DNA of 33,449 nucleotides from JBKHDT01 sp046541195 (GCA_046541195.1 JBKHDT010000022.1:1-33449), one strand, 5' to 3'. Counted from the stretch's first letter, positions 13,041-21,554 are shown. Notes: generated from the sequence alone by a model not told the origin. A program made the numbers and translations.

Positions 13041-14967
13041 TGGGCCTCTCCGGTCCGGGCAGGGCAGGCAGCGGTTCGACGGCGTTCGGTTCGACAGCGT
13101 TCGGGTCGGCGGTTTCGGGGACATACGGCTCGAAGCCGGACAGGGGCGCGAGTCTGCCGTTGTCGTCAAAGCGGGCCCAGGCCGGTTCCCGCTCGATCAC
13201 GCCGGTGCCGCTCAGGCGAAGCCGCCCCGTTCGCCCGGGAATCCAGCGGTCGTGATCCAGCCCGGACAGGTCGAGTGCCAGGGTCATGGCATCCGCTCCG
13301 AAGGCGAACAGGCGCGGATACCCGGTCAGCGAGGCCCGTTCGAACTCGAGGTAGCGCGGATCGTCCGGCAGGCTGTCACCGGCCAGCAGTAACGGCGCGG
13401 TCGGGACGATCAGTTGGCGCTTGTCGCGATCACGCCAGGCATCCGGCACGCCCTCGTGTACCAGCGCTGTGGCGTAGCGCGGCAGGTCGTCGCCGCCATG
13501 ATAGTCCACCTGCGGGACCAGCTGGACCATCAGCGCCTGGGATGCTCCGACAAACAGCGCATCGACATCGCTGCGAATCTCCGGGTCGTACCGCCCCCTG
13601 CCCGGAGAGCGCGCGCCGAGAAGCGGCTGAATCTGCTCGCGAAAATCCGTCTGTTCCGGGTCCACCCGGGCTTCGGAGACGACGGCCCCGCCGAGCAGTC
13701 GATACTCGCTGGCGAAGGCGCTGCCCAGCCGATCTCCGAGTGCGTCATCGGAAAGCAGCATCAGGGCGCGGTAGCGTCCGTCCGCGATCATCCGTGCGGC
13801 CACGGCGCGCGCGTCCTGCTCCGGCGACAGTGCGAACCGGACAACCTGCGGCGGCGGAGGCGGTCCTGCCTCGTCCAGATTCAGGGCGAGTACCGGCGGG
13901 CTTCCGGCCGGCAGGCCTTCGAGCGCGGGCAGCTGCCCCTTGAGCAGCGGACCGATCAGCACTGCGGGCCTTTCCGCCAGTGCCTCGTCCAGCGCGGCGG
14001 TGAAGTCCTCGGGCGTTTCGCCGGCATCGAAATGGCGAATTTCCGGCACCGGACCCTCCCGGTGCATCGCCGCCGACATCTCCATGCCCTGACGGATTGC
14101 CGCGGACAACCCCGCGTACCGCCCCTCCATCGGCAGGAGGGTTGCGATCGGACCGCTCCGGCGGCCGGAGGACAGCGAGGGCCCTGCCGGGGCCAGCTCG
14201 GTCAGCATTTGCTCCAGCGGCGGCCGGCTGGCGGGATGCTCCGGATGGCGGGCGGTCCAGTCGGCGAGGGCCGCCTGCCCGCCCTGGAGCGCGAGCCCCA
14301 GCCCGATCCAGTCGCGCATGGGGCCGTCCCGGTAGGTACCTTCGGCCTCCCGGAGCGTCTCGGACGGCAGTTCGCGCAGGGCGCGCACGATCGCCTCGCG
14401 GTTGCGCGTCGCCTCGTCGCCGGCGAGGCGGCTGTCGAGCATGACCCGGTGACGCACCGCGTCCAGCGGCAATTCGAGTCGGTGGTGAATCTCGGCAAGC
14501 AGCAGCAACCGCCGGTTGGTTTCCGCCTCGTCGAGGGGGACCGGCACGTCACGGATCGTCTGCAAGGCCGAAACGGTCTCGCCCGATTCCATCAGTGCCA
14601 GCCCGTTGAGCAGTTGCGCCCGCCGTTCTGCCCGTTCCGCCCAGCGCGACCGCTCCTCGGGCGGGAAGCGGTCCAGCATCATGCCGGCCTCGGCGAACGC
14701 CTCGGCGTCCACGAGCGTCTCGACCGCACGCATCCGGGCATCGACAGCCGTGTTACCCTCCGCCTGCTTCGAAAGCTGGTAGTAGCCCTCGGCGATTTCC
14801 CGGGCCGAGCCCTGCGCAAGCAGCCGCTCCGGGAGGGTTGTCCCGGGCGGCGCGCTGTCTGCGTCGGCCTCTGTGGATTGCAGGGCTGGCTTGGGCGCGC
14901 AGGCCGTCAGGGCAATCAGGGTGGTCGCGAGCGCGGCAGCGCGCAAGAGGACTCGAGGCACAAGCAT
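13003..14967 (-). CDS. lpoA: Penicillin-binding protein activator lipoprotein LpoA
   Basis: LpoA is a 654-residue outer-membrane lipoprotein that stimulates the peptidoglycan synthase PBP1a across the periplasm. The signal peptide ends in the lipobox LTAC with Cys23 as lipidation site, and the +2 alanine favours outer-membrane sorting. An N-terminal helical TPR-like region (about 24-270) precedes a substrate-binding-protein-like domain (about 285-600) that begins SGPIATLLPMEGRYAGLSAAIRQG. The C-terminal tail is proline-rich and contains a duplicated NAVEP. The gene is divergent from rsmI, as in many Gammaproteobacteria, and overlaps yraN. Confidence 0.92.
   Translation of the reverse strand: MLVPRVLLRAAALATTLIALTACAPKPALQSTEADADSAPPGTTLPERLLAQGSAREIAEGYYQLSKQAEGNTAVDARMRAVETLVDAEAFAEAGMMLDRFPPEERSRWAERAERRAQLLNGLALMESGETVSALQTIRDVPVPLDEAETNRRLLLLAEIHHRLELPLDAVRHRVMLDSRLAGDEATRNREAIVRALRELPSETLREAEGTYRDGPMRDWIGLGLALQGGQAALADWTARHPEHPASRPPLEQMLTELAPAGPSLSSGRRSGPIATLLPMEGRYAGLSAAIRQGMEMSAAMHREGPVPEIRHFDAGETPEDFTAALDEALAERPAVLIGPLLKGQLPALEGLPAGSPPVLALNLDEAGPPPPPQVVRFALSPEQDARAVAARMIADGRYRALMLLSDDALGDRLGSAFASEYRLLGGAVVSEARVDPEQTDFREQIQPLLGARSPGRGRYDPEIRSDVDALFVGASQALMVQLVPQVDYHGGDDLPRYATALVHEGVPDAWRDRDKRQLIVPTAPLLLAGDSLPDDPRYLEFERASLTGYPRLFAFGADAMTLALDLSGLDHDRWIPGRTGRLRLSGTGVIEREPAWARFDDNGRLAPLSGFEPYVPETADPNAVEPNAVEPLPALPGPERPNDLPPTDVSPGR
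13072..13101 (-). repeat. 15-base tandem repeat in the lpoA tail
   Basis: Two adjacent 15-base units (13072-13086 and 13087-13101) differ at one position and encode two NAVEP segments near the LpoA C-terminus. A degenerate third unit may follow. This is a slippage-type duplication in a disordered tail. Confidence 0.8.
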
Positions 14968-15084
14968 CCGCTGGGTTCCTGGCGTGGGCGTGATCGATTC
15001 GGTCGGCGTTACCGGGGCATTGCACGCGGTTCGCCTGCCTGCCCGGGATGCACGGGATTACGGTAGATTCGGAAATTATATGTC
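14968..15084. promoter_or_regulatory. Divergent intergenic region between lpoA and rsmI
   Basis: These 117 bases separate the two outward-facing genes and must hold promoters for both. On the + strand an A/T-rich TTATAT (15076-15081) just before the rsmI ATG resembles a -10 element; if used, it would give a leaderless or nearly leaderless rsmI mRNA. No convincing -35 was found, and no clear element was seen for lpoA. Confidence 0.35.
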
Positions 15085-15963
15085 ATGCGAGTAACGGATT
15101 CAGGACGCTGGGTGGTGCCCGGCACCCTTTACGTTGTAGCCACGCCACTGGGCAACCTGGCAGACTGGTCCGATCGTGCCCGGGCGGTGCTGTCACAGGT
15201 TGACCTGATCGCCTGCGAGGATACGCGCCACAGTGGCCGGTTGCTGGATCACTTCGGAATCGGCACCCGGCGACTTTCCCTGCATGAGCACAACGAGGCC
15301 GAGCGCAGCAGAACACTGATCGACGCCTTGCAGGCAGGCAGCTCGGTGGCCCTGATCAGCGATGCCGGGACGCCACTGGTCTCCGATCCCGGTTTTGTGC
15401 TGGTGCGTGCGGTGCGGGCGGCAGGGCACCCGGTTTCGCCGATTCCGGGGCCCGCCGCGCTGGTCGCGGCCCTCAGTGCCGCCGGCTTGCCGTCCGACCG
15501 TTTTGCCTTCGAGGGGTTTTTGCCGGCCAAGTCTTCGGCACGTCGCCAGCGGATTGAACGGATCGCCTCGTATGCGGGGACCACGATTTTTTACGAGTCC
15601 CCCCATCGACTGGTGGATATGGTCAATGATTTGACTGACGTTTTGGGTGAGGATCGGCCCGCGGTGCTGGCTGCGGAGCTGACCAAGCGTCACGAACGTT
15701 TTTTTGACGGTTCTCTGGCGCAATTGGCGCAGATGCTGGTGGAAGGCACGATCGATCGCCGGGGGGAGTGGGTAGTGCTTGTGGGCGGGGCCCCTGACGA
15801 GCCGGTGCCCGTCGACGAAACCTGCGTGCACCCGGACGCGCTGATCACGGCGCTGCTCGCTGAGCGGGTCGCGCCGCGCAGCATTGTCAAGGCGCTGGTT
15901 GCGGCCACTGGCCAGCCGAAGAACGCGATCTATCGGCGCGTCATGGAACTCGGCGCATCGTGA
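15085..15963 (+). CDS. rsmI: 16S rRNA 2'-O-ribose C1402 methyltransferase RsmI
   Basis: This is a 292-residue tetrapyrrole-methylase-fold enzyme that uses S-adenosylmethionine to methylate the 2'-hydroxyl of C1402 in the ribosomal decoding centre. It has the family blocks TLYVVATPLGNLADWSDRA, CEDTRHSGRLLDHFGI, LISDAGTPLVSDPG, PIPGPAALVAALSAAGLPSDRF, FEGFLPAK and FYESPHRL, and the usual C-terminal helical domain ending GQPKNAIYRRVMEL. The length equals that of typical RsmI. Divergence from lpoA is the common gammaproteobacterial arrangement. No good ribosome-binding site precedes ATG 15085; a GTG further in would cut little. Confidence 0.96.
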   Translation: MRVTDSGRWVVPGTLYVVATPLGNLADWSDRARAVLSQVDLIACEDTRHSGRLLDHFGIGTRRLSLHEHNEAERSRTLIDALQAGSSVALISDAGTPLVSDPGFVLVRAVRAAGHPVSPIPGPAALVAALSAAGLPSDRFAFEGFLPAKSSARRQRIERIASYAGTTIFYESPHRLVDMVNDLTDVLGEDRPAVLAAELTKRHERFFDGSLAQLAQMLVEGTIDRRGEWVVLVGGAPDEPVPVDETCVHPDALITALLAERVAPRSIVKALVAATGQPKNAIYRRVMELGAS

Positions 15964-16018
15964 TCTGCACGGAGCCGGGCCGGGGGTTTTCAGGGGTATG
16001 TCGGCATGACAGGCTTGC

Positions 16019-16038
16019 GATTTTGTTAATTTAAAATC
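16019..16038. promoter_or_regulatory. A/T-rich inverted repeat between rsmI and the GGDEF gene
   Basis: GATTTT (16019-16024) and AAAATC (16033-16038) flank GTTAATTT in a strikingly A/T-rich patch within GC-rich DNA. It lies about 100 bases before the diguanylate cyclase start and could be a promoter or a regulator-binding site. No properly spaced -35/-10 pair could be assigned. The rest of the 176-base gap 15964-16139 shows nothing clear. Confidence 0.35.
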
Positions 16039-16139
16039 AAAGTGTTGGGCGTTATGGCGGTCGTGTGACCCTGGAGTTTTTCGTGTTGGCATGGCTTCTG
16101 CATGAGTTAGCCGTGAACGATTCACGAGAGGAGCTCGAC

Positions 16140-17084
16140 ATGGCTGCCCAAATCGCCAATACACCCGAGCCGGACGGAATACGGACCCGCTGGAACCAGA
16201 TATCGGACGACCATGCGCGCACCATCGTCCGGCTGCCCGATCCGGCACAGTCCGCGACCCCGCTCGGAAGTCAGTTGCAGCATGTGCCCGCCGATCTTCT
16301 GCTCACTGTGTCCGGGGCCTTCCAGCACAGTCTCGACCCGGCCGTGCTGCTGGCTACCTTCCGGCGCTATCTGGCCCAGGAGGTCGCCGTGTGCGGAGCG
16401 CGCTGGATTTCCGGCGGCCTTGAACTGCTCGATGGCGAGCAGGGGCCCTGGATCACCCAGTTCGCGCTGGCTTTGCGGGACGAACCGCTGGGTACACTCA
16501 AGCTCTACGGTTACCGGCCAATCGCGCCGGAGCAGATGGGACGGGTGGAAACCCTGGTCGCCCTGGCGACCCTGCCGCTGCGAAACGCCACGCTGTACCA
16601 GCAGATGGTCGATGCCGCGCATCGCGATGCCTTGACCGGCCTGGGCAACCGGGCGGCCTGGGTGCGCGACCTGGAGCAGGAGACGCGCCGCTTCGAACGC
16701 TATGGCAGCCTCTTCGCCCTGGTGTTGTTCGACATGCGCGAATTCAAGCAGGTCAATGACACCTGGGGACATGACGTGGGAGATCGGGCGCTGGTGCATG
16801 TTGCCGAAGGCCTGAGGATCACGCTCCGCGATACCGACAGTGCCTATCGCATCGGCGGCGACGAGTTCGTGGTCTTGCTGCCGGGGACTGATGCCGGCGG
16901 GGGCGTGCATGTCGCCGAGCGGGTGGACGAGTGGCTGACCCACCACCCACTGCGGGTGGGCAGCATTGACGTGCTGCTGGGTATCAACGCCGGGGTTGCC
17001 GAATCCGGACCGGGCGATACGGCTGCGGCGCTTTATCGGCGTGCCGACGAGGCGATGTACCGACACAAGCGGCAGGCGGCCTGA
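16140..17084 (+). CDS. Diguanylate cyclase with N-terminal GAF-like sensor
   Basis: This is a 314-residue soluble protein predicted to make cyclic di-GMP from two GTP. The C-terminal GGDEF domain begins near HRDALTGLGNRAAW. It keeps the active-site GGDEF at residues 239-243 and a complete inhibitory RxxD site (Arg230 to Asp233) exactly five residues upstream, so it should be active and product-inhibited. The preceding 150 residues look like a GAF-type sensor (LLATFRRYLAQEV ... LALRDEPLGTLKLYGYRP), with no membrane segment. ATG 16140 follows AGGAG at 16129-16133; a GTG at 16065 lacks such a site. Next to the flagellar operon it probably influences the motile-sessile switch, but its signal is unknown. 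Confidence 0.9.
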   Translation: MAAQIANTPEPDGIRTRWNQISDDHARTIVRLPDPAQSATPLGSQLQHVPADLLLTVSGAFQHSLDPAVLLATFRRYLAQEVAVCGARWISGGLELLDGEQGPWITQFALALRDEPLGTLKLYGYRPIAPEQMGRVETLVALATLPLRNATLYQQMVDAAHRDALTGLGNRAAWVRDLEQETRRFERYGSLFALVLFDMREFKQVNDTWGHDVGDRALVHVAEGLRITLRDTDSAYRIGGDEFVVLLPGTDAGGGVHVAERVDEWLTHHPLRVGSIDVLLGINAGVAESGPGDTAAALYRRADEAMYRHKRQAA

Positions 17085-17097
17085 GCTGGAGGCGGAT

Positions 17098-17111
17098 GGC
17101 TCCCCAATCGC
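17098..17111 (+). promoter_or_regulatory. Weak sigma-54-like element upstream of fliL
   Basis: TGGC at 17097-17100 and TCGC at 17108-17111 put GG and GC ten bases apart, as in -24/-12 promoters, but the -12 half is TCGC rather than TTGC. It lies in the 136-base gap 17085-17220, which also carries a palindrome-rich GC stretch (about 17150-17185). Flagellar operons of this class are often sigma-54 dependent; the match alone is weak. Confidence 0.2.
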
Positions 17112-17220
17112 GTTCGGCGTGGTAATCTACCGTTTTTCCTGGTACCCGGGCGCCGGCCCGGCTTCCCGGCAGGGGCCCGGACCGGATCGCGACAGTGGAA
17201 TGTAAAGAAAGGAGCAGTCC

Positions 17221-17733
17221 ATGGCAGAGGCGGAAGAGGAAGGCAAGAAGAAGGGCGGCAAGCTGGTCCTGATTCTTCTGATCGTGGTCATCTTGCTGGT
17301 GCTCGCGCTGGGCGCCGTGGGGGCGATGATGTTCCTGGGGGGCGACGAGGAAGCCGGCGAGGAGACGCAGACCGAGCAGGTCGACGAGGAGCAGGCCCAG
17401 CCCGAACAGGCGCCGGCGACCAACTTCAACCTGGATGGACCGATTACGGTCAACTTCGCGAATCCGACCGACGCGCGCCTGCTGCAGATGGATATGCAGT
17501 TTCGTACCCACCTGGAGAATGGCGAGGAGATCTTCCGGAACCACCAGGGCGAGATCGTCAACAATATCAACCTGGTAGCCGGCGAGTTCGATCCGGCGAC
17601 CTTGCGCACGCGCGAGGGCAAGGAGGCATTGCGCGAGGCCATCGTCACCGAGGTCAACCAGGTGATCGAGAACCGCGAGGGGATCAGTGATGCGGTGGAC
17701 GACGTGTTCCTGACCCGGCTCCTGATGCAGTAA
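17221..17733 (+). CDS. fliL: Flagellar basal body-associated protein FliL
   Basis: This 170-residue single-pass inner-membrane protein lies near the stator ring and supports motor torque. A lysine-rich cytosolic start (KKKGGK) precedes one transmembrane helix (about residues 15-38), then an acidic Glu/Gln-rich linker and the conserved periplasmic domain (ITVNFANPTDARLLQMDMQF ... VNQVIENREGISDAVDDVFLTRLLMQ). An excellent AAGGAG at about 17209-17214 precedes ATG 17221. It is the first gene of the long + strand motility operon; fliM starts 15 bases later. Confidence 0.95.
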   Translation: MAEAEEEGKKKGGKLVLILLIVVILLVLALGAVGAMMFLGGDEEAGEETQTEQVDEEQAQPEQAPATNFNLDGPITVNFANPTDARLLQMDMQFRTHLENGEEIFRNHQGEIVNNINLVAGEFDPATLRTREGKEALREAIVTEVNQVIENREGISDAVDDVFLTRLLMQ

Positions 17734-17748
17734 TCGACGGGAAGGCAA

Positions 17749-18768
17749 ATGGCCGGTTCGGACATTCTTTCGCAGGATGAGATCGACGCGCTGCTCAACG
17801 GCGTGGACGACGGGGACGTCGACACGGAAACCGGCGTCGGGGACGAGGACGAGGCCAAGCCCTGGGATTTCACCACCCAGGAGCGGATCGTCCGGGGTCG
17901 CCTGCCGACGCTGGAGATGCTCAACGAGCGCTTCGCGCGCAATATCCGGATTCGACTGGTCTCCATGCTGCGCCGCACGGTGGAAGTGACCATCGAGGGC
18001 GTCAAGATGATGAAGTACAGCGAGTACGTGCACACGCTGTTCGTGCCGACCTCGCTGACCATGGTGCACGTCAAGCCGCTCAAGGGCCTCGGCCTGTTCA
18101 TGATGGAGTCCCGGCTGGTGTTCTCGCTGGTGGACAACTACTTTGGCGGGTTTGGCCGGCATTCCAAGATCGAGGGACGTGATTTTACGCCCACCGAGCT
18201 GCGGGTCATCCAGCGCGTGCTGGAGATGGCCATGGAGGAAGTCGAGAAATCCTGGAATCCGATCAAGCCGATCAAGTTCGAGCACGTCAGCCACGAAATG
18301 AATCCCCAGTTGGCCAACATCGTGTCCTCGACGGAAGTGGTGGTCGTCAACAGCTTCCGGCTTGAAGTCGAAGGTGGCGGCGGCCTGTTTCAGATGGTGC
18401 TGCCCTACTCGATGGTCGAGCCGATCCGTGACCTGCTGGACGGCGGCCTGCAGGGTGACCGGCTGGAGGTCGACGAGCGCTGGACACGGGCGCTCAAGCG
18501 GGAGCTCGGGCAGGCGGAGATCGAGCTGGTCGCCCAGCTTGGCGAGTCCCGGATGCGCCTGTCGGATCTGATCTACATGAAAAAGGGCGACATCATTCCC
18601 TTCGAAATGCCCGAATCGATCGTGCTGGCGGCCGAGGGGGTGCCGTTGTTCAACGGACAGTACGGCGTTCACCGGGGCAATCTGGCCGTCAAGGTGCTGG
18701 AGCCGATCCGCCACGGCGACGAGGAGGGCCGGGAGGAGCCGATGGACGAACATGAGGAACTTCACTGA
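17749..18768 (+). CDS. fliM: Flagellar motor switch protein FliM
   Basis: FliM is the 339-residue C-ring protein that receives phosphorylated CheY and reverses motor rotation. The N-terminal CheY-binding helix is perfect (ILSQDEIDALLNG, residues 6-18). The middle CheC-like domain has the NYFGGFGRHSKIEGRDFTPTE block, and the C-terminal SpoA domain (from about residue 250) interacts with FliN. Its stop codon overlaps the fliN start by one base (TGATG). Confidence 0.97.
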   Translation: MAGSDILSQDEIDALLNGVDDGDVDTETGVGDEDEAKPWDFTTQERIVRGRLPTLEMLNERFARNIRIRLVSMLRRTVEVTIEGVKMMKYSEYVHTLFVPTSLTMVHVKPLKGLGLFMMESRLVFSLVDNYFGGFGRHSKIEGRDFTPTELRVIQRVLEMAMEEVEKSWNPIKPIKFEHVSHEMNPQLANIVSSTEVVVVNSFRLEVEGGGGLFQMVLPYSMVEPIRDLLDGGLQGDRLEVDERWTRALKRELGQAEIELVAQLGESRMRLSDLIYMKKGDIIPFEMPESIVLAAEGVPLFNGQYGVHRGNLAVKVLEPIRHGDEEGREEPMDEHEELH

Positions 18769-19178
18769 TGGCAAACGAGCAAGGATCAAGTGCGGAGGAC
18801 GAATGGGCCGCGGCCATGGCCGAGCAGGAGGAGTCCGAGTCCGGTGACGGCGCACGGCCGGTGGAAGCCGGCAATATCGAGGCGGACGCCAATGCGGGCA
18901 ACGGATCGGTCGACCCGGACCTGAACCTTGACGTCATCCTCGACATCCCGGTGCACATGTCGATGGAAATCGGTCGCACCCAGATCAATATCCGCAATCT
19001 GCTGCAGCTGAACCAGGGCTCGATCGTGGAGCTGGACCGGCTGGCCGGCGAGCCACTGGACGTGCTGGTGAACGGGACCCTGATCGCGCGCGGCGAGGTG
19101 GTGGTGGTCAACGAGAAGTTCGGCATCCGGCTGACCGATGTCATCAGCCCGGCCGAGCGGGTCAAGAAGCTGCGCTGA
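18768..19178 (+). CDS. fliN: Flagellar motor switch protein FliN
   Basis: This 136-residue C-ring protein forms the lower switch complex with FliM. An acidic, variable N-terminal half precedes the SpoA domain, with LDVILDIPVHMSMEIGRTQI, LLQLNQGSIVELDRLAGEPLDVLVNG and EKFGIRLTDVISPAERV. The length equals that of typical FliN (about 137). TGATG overlaps at both ends, with fliM before and fliO after, show tight translational coupling. Confidence 0.97.
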   Translation: MANEQGSSAEDEWAAAMAEQEESESGDGARPVEAGNIEADANAGNGSVDPDLNLDVILDIPVHMSMEIGRTQINIRNLLQLNQGSIVELDRLAGEPLDVLVNGTLIARGEVVVVNEKFGIRLTDVISPAERVKKLR

Positions 19179-19684
19179 TGCGTACGATCCTGCTCCTGCT
19201 GATGCTTGCCGCGCTCCTCGCGCCGGGTGCGGCCATGGCAGAATCCGCCGCGGTCGCGGAGTCGTCGCAGGCGGCTTTGGAAGTCGAGACGCAGTCGGAA
19301 GGCGACAGGATTGACCCGCTCAGCGCCGGCTACCTGCTGCGGCTGGTCGGCAGCCTGCTGCTGGTCATTGGCGTGATGTTCGTGGTGGTCTGGCTGCTCA
19401 AGCGCAGCGGCGGTTTCGATCGGAGTCGCGGTGCCTACCCCATGCAGGTTCTGTCGTCGGTGTCGGTCGGCCCGCGCGAGCGGGTGGTGCTGGTCCGGGT
19501 GGGCGAGCACCAGGCGCTTCTGGGCGTCGCGCCGGGCCGGGTGAACAACCTCGGCTGGCTGGAGCCCCAGGTCACGCCGGTACAGACCGATCAGGCGGAT
19601 ATCGAGCGGATGACGGCACACCTGCCGGCGGCTTTCGCCCGGGTGCTGCGCCGTCAGCAGGCGCGGGGAGGCGCGGGCCAATGA
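19178..19684 (+). CDS. fliO: Flagellar biosynthesis protein FliO
   Basis: This 168-residue protein helps assemble the FliP-FliR export core. It begins with a signal-like hydrophobic stretch (LLLLMLAALLAPGAAMA) and has one clear membrane segment (about residues 48-70, YLLRLVGSLLLVIGVMFVVV). A cytosolic domain follows with the typical LSSVSVGPRERVVLVRVGEHQ and LLGVAPGRVNNLGWL. FliO is the least conserved export component; the motif pattern and position between fliN and fliP make the call secure. Its last bases overlap fliP (ATGA). Confidence 0.93.
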   Translation: MRTILLLLMLAALLAPGAAMAESAAVAESSQAALEVETQSEGDRIDPLSAGYLLRLVGSLLLVIGVMFVVVWLLKRSGGFDRSRGAYPMQVLSSVSVGPRERVVLVRVGEHQALLGVAPGRVNNLGWLEPQVTPVQTDQADIERMTAHLPAAFARVLRRQQARGGAGQ

Positions 19685-20424
19685 CCCGGCTGCTGGCGCT
19701 GGGCTTGCTGTTGCTGGCGGTGCTGGTCGCCGACCCGGCGCTGGCCAACCTGCCGGCGATCACCGTCGTCGAGGAAGAGGGGCAGACGCAGTACAGCCTG
19801 ACGCTGCAGATCCTCGCGCTGATGACGGTGCTCACCCTGCTGCCGTCGCTGTTGCTGATGATGACCTCCTTTGCGCGGATCATCATCGTGCTGGCCATTC
19901 TGCGGCAGGCGCTCGGTACGGTCCAGACACCATCCAACCAGATCCTGCTGGGCCTGGCGCTGTTTTTGACGCTGTTCATCATGGCACCGGTATTCCAGGA
20001 GGTCTACGACGACGCGGTGGTACCCTATCTGGCCGAGGAGATCGGCGCGGAGGAGGCAATCGAGGCGAGCATGGCGCCAATGCGCGAGTTCATGTTCCAG
20101 CAGACCCGCGAGAGTGACATCGGCCTGTATCAGCAGATCGGCGGGTATCCCGAGTTCGAGAGCCCGGACGATGTGCCCTTCACAGTCCTGATTGCGGCTT
20201 TCATGACCTCCGAGCTCAAGACGGCGTTCCAGATCGGCTTTCTGATTTTCATCCCGTTTCTGATCATCGACCTGGTGGTGGCCTCGGTGCTGATGTCGAT
20301 GGGCATGATGATGCTGTCACCGATGATCGTGTCGCTGCCGTTCAAGTTGATGCTGTTCGTGCTGATCGACGGCTGGGCGTTGCTGATGGGTACGCTGGCG
20401 GCCAGTTTCTTTGTGGGAGGGTAG
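19681..20424 (+). CDS. fliP: Flagellar type III export protein FliP
   Basis: This is a 247-residue core subunit of the export gate. A cleavable signal sequence (about 20 residues, ending ADPALA) precedes the conserved membrane protein: MMTSFARIIIVLAILRQALG, PSNQILLGLALFLTLFIMAP and the block FMTSELKTAFQIGFLIFIPF, then IDLVVASVLMSMGMMMLSP. The length is typical. ATG 19681 overlaps the fliO stop, and FliQ follows after four bases. Confidence 0.97.
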   Translation: MTRLLALGLLLLAVLVADPALANLPAITVVEEEGQTQYSLTLQILALMTVLTLLPSLLLMMTSFARIIIVLAILRQALGTVQTPSNQILLGLALFLTLFIMAPVFQEVYDDAVVPYLAEEIGAEEAIEASMAPMREFMFQQTRESDIGLYQQIGGYPEFESPDDVPFTVLIAAFMTSELKTAFQIGFLIFIPFLIIDLVVASVLMSMGMMMLSPMIVSLPFKLMLFVLIDGWALLMGTLAASFFVGG

Positions 20425-20428
20425 CCCG

Positions 20429-20698
20429 ATGTCCCCGGATACGGTGATCGATATCACCCGGCAGGCCATGATGGTCATCCTCTACCTGACACTGCCCCTT
20501 TTGATCACTGCGCTGGCGGTTGGTCTGGCGGTGGGGATCTTCCAGGCGGCGACCCAGATCAACGAGATGACTCTCAGCTTTATCCCGAAGCTGCTCGCGG
20601 TGATGGTGGCAATCCTGATCGCCGGGCCCTGGATGCTGCAGTTGCTCGTGGATTTCGCCCAGCGCCTGTTCGGGATGATCCCGGGCCTGATCGGCTAG
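20429..20698 (+). CDS. fliQ: Flagellar type III export protein FliQ
   Basis: This 89-residue protein has two hydrophobic helices and belongs to the export gate; the length is exactly the family norm. Visible are MMVILYLTLPLLITALAVGL and AATQINEMTLSFIPKLLAV. ATG 20429 follows GGGAGGG at 20416-20422. A GTG at 20411 inside fliP would add six unmatched residues and is rejected. Confidence 0.97.
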   Translation: MSPDTVIDITRQAMMVILYLTLPLLITALAVGLAVGIFQAATQINEMTLSFIPKLLAVMVAILIAGPWMLQLLVDFAQRLFGMIPGLIG

Positions 20699-20717
20699 CC
20701 ATAGGGGGGGACTCACC

Positions 20718-20783
20718 ATGCGCCTGCCGGGCCGGTCGTCGGTCGCACCGCGTGCTCCGTCTGCCAGGGTGGCCGGCCCGTGA
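20718..20783 (+). CDS. Putative 21-codon leader ORF coupled to fliR
   Basis: ATG 20718 follows a strong G-rich ribosome-binding site (20703-20710, seven-base spacing) and encodes 21 residues rich in Arg, Ala, Pro and Ser. Its TGA (20781-20783) overlaps the fliR GTG (20780) as GTGA. CGGGCCGG (20728-20735) within it is complementary to CCGGCCCG (20773-20780), which covers the fliR start base. Translation of the leader would open that stem. The arrangement suggests translational coupling; the peptide itself need not have a function. A spurious ORF is the alternative. Confidence 0.4.
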   Translation: MRLPGRSSVAPRAPSARVAGP

Positions 20784-21553
20784 CCCTGACCATGGCGGAA
20801 ATCATGGCCTGGGTGGGCGGCTTTGTCTGGGTGCTCATCCGGGTGGGCGCGATGACAGCCGCGGCACCGGTGCTTGGTTCGCGCAGCGTGCCGGCCAACG
20901 TGCGCGTGCTGGTGGCCGTGATCCTGAGCCTGGCGATGTTGCCGGGCATCGAGTCGGTCCCGGAGGTCGACCCGCTTTCCGGTGAGGGTGTCATGCTGGT
21001 GGCCCAGCAGATAATCATCGGGATCAGCATGGCCTTCATTTTCAACATGGTGATGGGGACCTTCGTCCTCGCCGGTGAAGCAATCGCGATGACCATGGGC
21101 CTGGGCTTCGCCCAGAACGTCGACCCGCAGAACGGCGTCAATATCCCGCTGGTGTCCCAGTTCATGTCCATCGTCGCCACCCTGCTGTTCATCAGCCTTG
21201 ACGGTGTCGCGATGCTGATCAAGCTGCTGTCCGACAGCTTCGAGATCATGCCGATCGCCCCCGTTGGGATGGACCGGGAGGGCTTTCGGCAGGTAGCCCT
21301 GTTCGCGCAGACCATGTGGGTGAATTCCGTGCTGCTGGCCCTGCCGATCGTGACGGCGCTGCTGATGGTCAACCTCGCCATGGGGGTGATCACGCGGGCT
21401 TCGCCGCAGCTGAACATCTTTTCGGTCGGCTTTCCCGCCACGCTCATGATCGGACTGTTCCTGATCATGGTGAATTCGCCCAACTGGCACCCAAAGCTGG
21501 AGCAGTTCATGCTAGAGGGTTATCGCCACGTCTTGACGGTACTGGGAGCCTGA
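20780..21553 (+). CDS. fliR: Flagellar type III export protein FliR
   Basis: This 257-residue polytopic membrane protein is the third export-gate core subunit. Visible are the N-terminal EIMAWVGGFVWVLIRVGAM, the conserved FNMVMGTFVLAGEAIAMTMGLGFAQNVDPQNG, and NLAMGVITRASPQLNIFSVGFP. GTG 20780 has AGGGTGG at 20766-20772 at good spacing. ATG 20792 would remove four residues and lacks a site. It is the only gene of this operon part with a long (81-base) gap before it. flhB starts one base after its stop. Confidence 0.95.
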   Translation: MTLTMAEIMAWVGGFVWVLIRVGAMTAAAPVLGSRSVPANVRVLVAVILSLAMLPGIESVPEVDPLSGEGVMLVAQQIIIGISMAFIFNMVMGTFVLAGEAIAMTMGLGFAQNVDPQNGVNIPLVSQFMSIVATLLFISLDGVAMLIKLLSDSFEIMPIAPVGMDREGFRQVALFAQTMWVNSVLLALPIVTALLMVNLAMGVITRASPQLNIFSVGFPATLMIGLFLIMVNSPNWHPKLEQFMLEGYRHVLTVLGA

Positions 21554-21554
21554 G

